Part shown: positions 58,551 to 64,000 of the stretch, in pieces
How the letters are laid out: each line of letters begins with the position of its first letter
Position numbering within the stretch: the stretch's first letter is position 1
Assembly: GCA_921293015.1 (NCBI GenBank)
Contig: OV121094.1
Coordinates: 38,190,054-38,254,053, forward strand
Reading direction: 5' to 3'
DNA length: 64,000 nt
Source of the DNA: Phorcus lineatus
Lineage: Eukaryota > Mollusca > Gastropoda > Trochida > Trochidae
Notes under the pieces: model-generated
Databases searched by the model: none
Told to the model about the DNA's origin: nothing
The model's input: the letters and a program-made list of their open reading frames with translations, nothing else
Program-made: the position numbers and the translations under genes

Positions 58551-61500
58551 ACATCATGTCAGCTCCTTCTACCATATATCATAATTTAATAATCAAAATC
58601 ATAGTGCATTTTAGTTGTAGACAGTTATTTCATTACAAGGAGCCCGGGATATTTTTCATAAACATTTCATTTGACTTCAACACATGCCATATAAAACATG
58701 TGAATTTGAGTTGAAATTGACTCCCCGATATGCACATTTATCCCATAAATGCCAATTATATAAACATTACTTTTTTTTTGCAGTAAACTTTGCCAGCAAT
58801 GGCAATCTAATATGCCAAAGCCAAAATTACTGGTTCAGTGTACAGGCTTAAATCTTGCATGTTCAATCAAACATTGCAACCAAAACCAAAACCTCATATT
58901 TAGTCGTTTGTTGTACACTTCTATGTTGCATTATCAGGTTTCGATAGGCTTTCTCCATAGTGCCATCATGGAACTTTCCGCAAAAATGAGAAAAACAACG
59001 TTATTTACTTGCCTTGAAGATACATCGATCTCAATCCCATCAATCATATCTGGGTTGCTCTTAGTAGGATTGTAAACTATTAAAAAACAACTTCAGATTT
59101 TGCAGTATCTCAAACAGTTTATGCGTTCGCAGTGTTAGGGAGTTGTTAAACCACTATGTAGATATATACACCAAGTGACATTCTTTTAACTTCAAAAGTT
59201 CGCTTCAATAACCCCATTTAACTCTCTTAGCAATCATCATTATTCGATGTAACTTCCATCGACCTACGGAATACGGTATAACCTTAATAACGCTATCTTA
59301 AGTCATTTCTTTTAAATACCATTCAATGTTTGATTTTTCTTTTATTTTTATTGTCAAGAGATATCATCTTTACATGAAAACATGTAGGCTTGTAGAAATT
59401 TAAATGTTGTAAGACTTTGAGTTACTTCCGACAACCCAACACTTCAACAAGAAGAATAACGATCAATCCATCAATCAAACCCATATATCAGTCAATAACA
59501 TTCAAATATGAATATAGTTTTGAACCTTGTCTAATCATAAGGTATCTGTTTATGTTGATGGTCAGAATGAATGATATCAAGTAAATCATAAATTCCCATA
59601 ATATTGCATAGCTTCAATTGCGTCTCTTGCCAAACAAATTCACAATAGGGACAAACCGATCTGATTTTCGTTTCAAACAAAATTTCCAGCCCAGACAATT
59701 CTTATTCATCGATAAGAATAATACTTATATATATATTCAATACACATGAAAAGGAGTTGTGTCTTAAACATTATTGTTAGTATATGTATATTTATTATTT
59801 GTTGACAATACTCAGAAATCTATACTATAAAATGAATATTTCAAAAGATAAATATTTCAAATAATTTCCAGTAATAATGTTCCAGTATTCAACATCTCAA
59901 ATAAACACACGTTAATGCTTTTGACCGCCATTGTTAACTACGTGATAGCAGCCATAATCTAATCAATAACTAGCAATAATACATTCAACCTCCACAGGTT
60001 TCATATAAAGATTCAGATCGTCGAATGTGAAAAACGTTGTTGAATTATCTGATAGGTTAGACACTCTATTCCAAATGAAGTAAAATAGCAACTGAAAGCG
60101 GTCCATGTAAATGTATACTGAACACTGTCCAATTGTAATCACCTGACTTGTCTACAACTGTGATTGCATTCGATTGATTTTTTTTATTCAGCAACTGAAG
60201 TCCAATTTAACAGTCTACCTCTTAAATGTGAATTGAAAAGTTGTTTAAAGCAGGCAATCGATAATTTTGTTGATCAGTGGGGGATTGTAGTTTTTGTAGC
60301 TTTAGTAATTGAAAGTGATAAACTAGCATTTAAGTCTTTCAATACATTAATATACTCTTATTATCAATTTCCTCGATAGATGGCGAGCATAAAAGTCGGG
60401 AAATTATCACACTGTAAATGTGGATGAATTGCTTTTATCTATTGATAATAGGGGATCGTAATAATATGTTTACCACGACCTGTCCAGTCAATTTTACGAT
60501 TGTTCTTGTAAAATTTAAATATCAGGTGTCAATTCGTAAGGATATCTTTTCTCAAATGAGTTCACTTGGATAAGGCCTAACATTCAATTAGGAAGATTGT
60601 TATTTACATCTTGTAGTCCTTTCGTTTGACAGGAGAAGTGATTGAAAAACCTATTGTAAATAAACAACGTCATTTGAATTTTGAAGGAACTTAAGATGAA
60701 TGGATACACAATTTGTTTGTTAAGTGAGCGCAATGTCTTGATCTTTAGCAAAACACGATGACCAATAAATCATTAACTTTGACAACTTGGCTATTACTCA
60801 TATTACTTCATATTTGTTGAAGGTATGGGAAGAAAATATTTGAGGTAAACATAGGTATATGAATAAACCAGTTAAAGCAAACGGGGGCACAGTTAAAAAC
60901 AGGACAACGTCCTTACTTAACGAGTTACTCACTGAGTTGCTAGGGTCACACATGCCGAACTTTAAACTTAGTGTCATTTAACTGAAAAGTGCTTATTGAC
61001 ATTGACACTTAACACTTTTTAATTGGTCAGTTTCAAACATTAACAATATGCAGGGAAAAAAGTGATTGTTTTCATCCAGGACAATGGCGTGTGTTAATTA
61101 GCCAACATGAAGTTTGAGAATTTATCAAAAGCATTTAAAGTGATATTTCTAGTTGATAGCATTGCCATGGTTATAAAGTTTGTATTTAGTTAAATTTAAT
61201 GTGTGAAGTAGGCTTCCACACTAACATAAGGCTTTTTTCGATTTTTTGTGAAAACTGTTAATTGATGTATAAATGTCCTTAATAAAATATATGGGTTTTT
61301 ATAATCAATATAACCATGTATTCGATTGATGTTTATATCTGGCTAAAATTAATTCTTTCAAATGGAGTGGTTGTAGTGCCATTTACGAATTGTTGATTAA
61401 GAGTATGATTCCGATTTTTTTCTTTTTTGCATATATTACAGTAAGGAAACAATTTTTAGCATTATCCATTATTGATGTAGGTATAAAGAAGGTAGATTAT

Positions 61501-62561
61501 AAAAGGCGTAACTGATCTTCTTGGTTATATGGAAATGTGATAACCATCCATTCCATTATATTGATAATGACAAACAGTTTCTTGGTCACTCTCAAAAGTA
61601 AAATCAGGGAGAGAGTGATTGGACCTCGTAAAGCAATCGTCGTGGATCACAGAGCAGCTGGTAAATGTAGATCCCACTTTCCCCCTTTAAAACAGTTTTG
61701 AGATTCCCCCTCTGCTTTAACATACGTATGGATAATTCCCTACAGATTCAGTACAGATTTCCTTGATGAATCGAAGTTCCCAAGGGGTGATTGTGAAAGG
61801 TAAAAACCTAAAAGCCTGATTTTGATGTCTCCATCTCTGTTCATATGGCTGTAAGACGTTGTAGGGATAGCTGAAGGGGGCGCTCTCATTGGCCCGGGGC
61901 GAATACCAATAATCTTTGTGACATAAAAATGATCAATAAAAAGTAAGCCTAGCTCGGTCATTAACATGACTCGTTGTTGTGAGGAATTTTAATGAATGCA
62001 AAGCATCGCTTTGTTCGCAGAATGGATGGGTCTGCCTTTTGTCGAACCAAAACGGGATGAAAGCAAGGACTCATTCATTACACCCTTATGAGACGCTCTT
62101 GACCTACCTAACGACCAATAACATTTACTGAGCAATAGCTGTTTGATCATTGACAACAAGGAGGATGTTTCTGTCTTCTGTCTGCCTCCTCCATCCTCCC
62201 TGTTATCAGTAAATTGCCCATTATACTAGTTCAAGGAGAATTACATAGAGAGTTCCAGACCTACTTACTGTGGAACATACTATTCTTAAAGTGAGAATCA
62301 GTGTTCATTTCAATACAGGACGCTCACAGAGAACAGAGAAACAAACACCCAAAACAAAGTTAAAATTATTTTTAGAGAAGTGAAATTTCCTAATTTTTAC
62401 TCTTCAACAAGGTTTGACGAAACCAGCTGCAGCTGCAGTGACTAGAAAAACTAATTCCTTAGAATGATCAAAGATGATGCTTCTTTAATCTAAAAGCATA
62501 GGTAGATATAAAAATTGCAGCCATACGTTATGGAAGATAAACATATAAATTCGGAATTACC
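58551..62561. other. AT-rich stretch without recognisable gene
   Basis: Frames up to 90 codons (58442-59075 plus, 61740-61967 minus) show no domain. Nothing else was seen apart from a slightly GC-richer patch near 61850-61910. Confidence 0.45.
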
Positions 62562-64000
62562 TTTTTATTTTTATTTTTTTTTTTATTTTTTTTTATTTTC
62601 CATATTTGTGTTACAGGCAAAAATAAGTAATATGTTTAATCAAACAATCGTCACATAAATAAAGATACAAGAAAATCCACAGTTGGTTATGACATTTTTT
62701 AAACAAGAAATCTAAATAACATTACTTTCCAAGTAATAAGTGTAAACTTGACCAATATTGAAAAAACTTTGCTTCAGTTTCGGTTGACAGAAAAATATAT
62801 CTAGATAGGTCATAATAACGTACAATTTCATCTTGGAGATGCTCTAACTTTGGTTTGTAACCATAAATGCTACATCTATGAATATACTTTTTGACTAATA
62901 AAATGATTGCATTTACAGGATTATTGTTCTTTCCGTTCATTCCCAGTATAACAATTTTATTAGTAAATTCTAATTTCAGTTGGACAGAGTTTAACCATAA
63001 TTCTATTTCCTTCCATAATCTGAGGATAGTTTCACATTCCCAAAGCATATGGTTTAAGGTTTCTATTTCACTTTTGCAAAACGCACAAAGTGGTGATGAT
63101 ATATATCCTATTTTATAAAGAAATTGTCTTGTTGGGAGAATATTATGAATAATTCTATATTGCAACCATTTTAAGTCTGTGCTTTTCGAACATTTATTAG
63201 CAATAATGTTGAAAACTTTCCAATCTTTTTCATCAAAATCACTTTGTAAAACTTTTTCCCATTTTGAAAAGCTTGCCAGCCGAACAAAATTCGAGTTAAT
63301 AAGAGCCGCATATAATTTTTTACTCCCAATTATGGTATCAATTTTGGATACATTATACGGATATATAGGATTTTGTAGCTTTTTCTTATATTTCTTTATG
63401 TTCAGTGAACGGGCATATGTCATAATGGCTCTTTTCACCGATTCGTAAGTCAAAAAGTTAGTCTTGATACAAAAAGATTTGGAAAATTCTTCATAAGTTA
63501 ACAGTCTTCCCTCGTCATGGATCAAATCATTTACAAAAATAACACCTTTCTTATACCATTCATAATACAAAAACGGATGTTTATCAATCATAATATTGTC
63601 GTTGTTCCATAATGATTGACTTTGTATATCTTCTTCATTTACAATTTTCCTTTTATTCATGGATAAAAAGTTTGACCATTCTGAAAGAATGTCTTTCCAA
63701 AAAGAATTTGTTAAATGAGGAATTATTTTATTTTTTATGAAGATACCATCCGAAAGTAGAAAAGGGGTCTTCTCTTCAAGTTGATTGTAAAATAAATATG
63801 TCCATTTTAGGTCTTTATCGCTTATTCTTTTAATCCATTTTAATTTTTGTGATGATATGATTTTCCAAATATTTGGAGATTTTATTCCCCCATGTTCTGG
63901 GTTTAACATCATTACATCTCTTTTAATCTTATCTGGTTTGTTTTTCCATATGAAATTAAAACACTTTTTTTGGAGTTTTTCAATGACGCCTTTTTTGGGA
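62562..64000 (-). mobile_element. L1/Tx1-type LINE, 3' part, runs off the window
   Basis: The minus-strand frame ends at 62722 and stays open to the window edge (at least 422 codons; the Met at 63912 is internal, not a start). The part seen is the region after the polymerase core: KCFNFIWKNKPDKIKRDV then EHGGIKSPN (a block conserved after the LINE thumb), and near the C terminus LKWLQYRIIHNILPTRQFLY followed by a zf-RVT-like finger, CAFC...HMLWEC. About 120 bp of 3' untranslated sequence follows, then an A-rich AAATA-type tail (62562-62599 on the minus strand). The endonuclease and YxDD core would lie beyond 64000. No interruption is seen, so the copy may be young. Confidence 0.87.

Noticed and set aside
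62891-63448. Plus-strand open frames across the LINE
   Set aside because: They are antisense shadows of the LINE frame, which carries the recognisable zinc finger and conserved blocks.
1-64000. tRNA and rRNA genes
   Set aside because: I looked for box B-like GGTTCGANTCC with a fitting cloverleaf and for rRNA-like GC-rich blocks and found none I could support; only SINE-like heads came close.

Overview
The window looks like gene-poor, AT-rich nuclear DNA of a mollusc, most likely a gastropod. The hint is a set of short repeats that open with GTGAGTGAGT, continue into GTTTAACGCCGC and then CAATATTTCAGCC, which I associate from memory with vetigastropods such as abalone. I recognise no host gene. 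Every open frame I can assign to a family belongs to a transposable element, and I see no retrovirus, LTR element or Polinton.

Layout. 0-13 kb is mostly featureless AT-rich DNA with a broken Tc1 transposase end (about 4.0-4.4 kb), an inverted pair of dispersed repeats (0.5 and 4.6 kb), a CRE-palindrome/hairpin repeat (5.9 kb) and a 1.1 kb palindromic element built of about 62-bp units (6.3-7.4 kb). 13.8-18.7 kb is a repeat nest: a decayed LINE reverse transcriptase, two inverted copies of one SINE-like family (the second carrying a nested 252-bp SINE), a 143-bp MITE and a GC-rich 35-bp tandem array. 23-30 kb holds further hairpin repeats, a TTAA-flanked MITE and a 53-bp SINE head with a 15-bp target duplication. 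34.3-37.3 kb is a 3.0 kb hAT transposon with an uninterrupted 694-699 aa transposase. 40.3 and 58.2 kb hold two more hairpin repeats. 45.5-46.7 kb has a TA-flanked MITE beside a second copy of the 62-bp-unit element. The window ends inside an L1/Tx1-type LINE on the minus strand.

The main content is a Kolobok/T2-type DNA transposon at 47293-57292. It is exactly 10,000 bp between two TTAA sites, with terminal inverted repeats opening AGGAGCAGT. It carries two convergent genes. The plus-strand gene can be spliced by eye into 13 GT-AG exons giving one uninterrupted 697-residue transposase with a D-D-E triad and a DxxH motif. The minus-strand gene has four exons and encodes an RG-rich leader followed by the cysteine-rich cytoplasmic 'ballast' domain otherwise known from the C terminus of the vertebrate ion channel P2X7. 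This second frame has one apparent single-base slip in a C run. A roughly 225-bp tandem array lies between the two genes, and a MITE sits in the first intron of the antisense gene. The presence of both genes inside one pair of transposon ends is the most interesting observation here.
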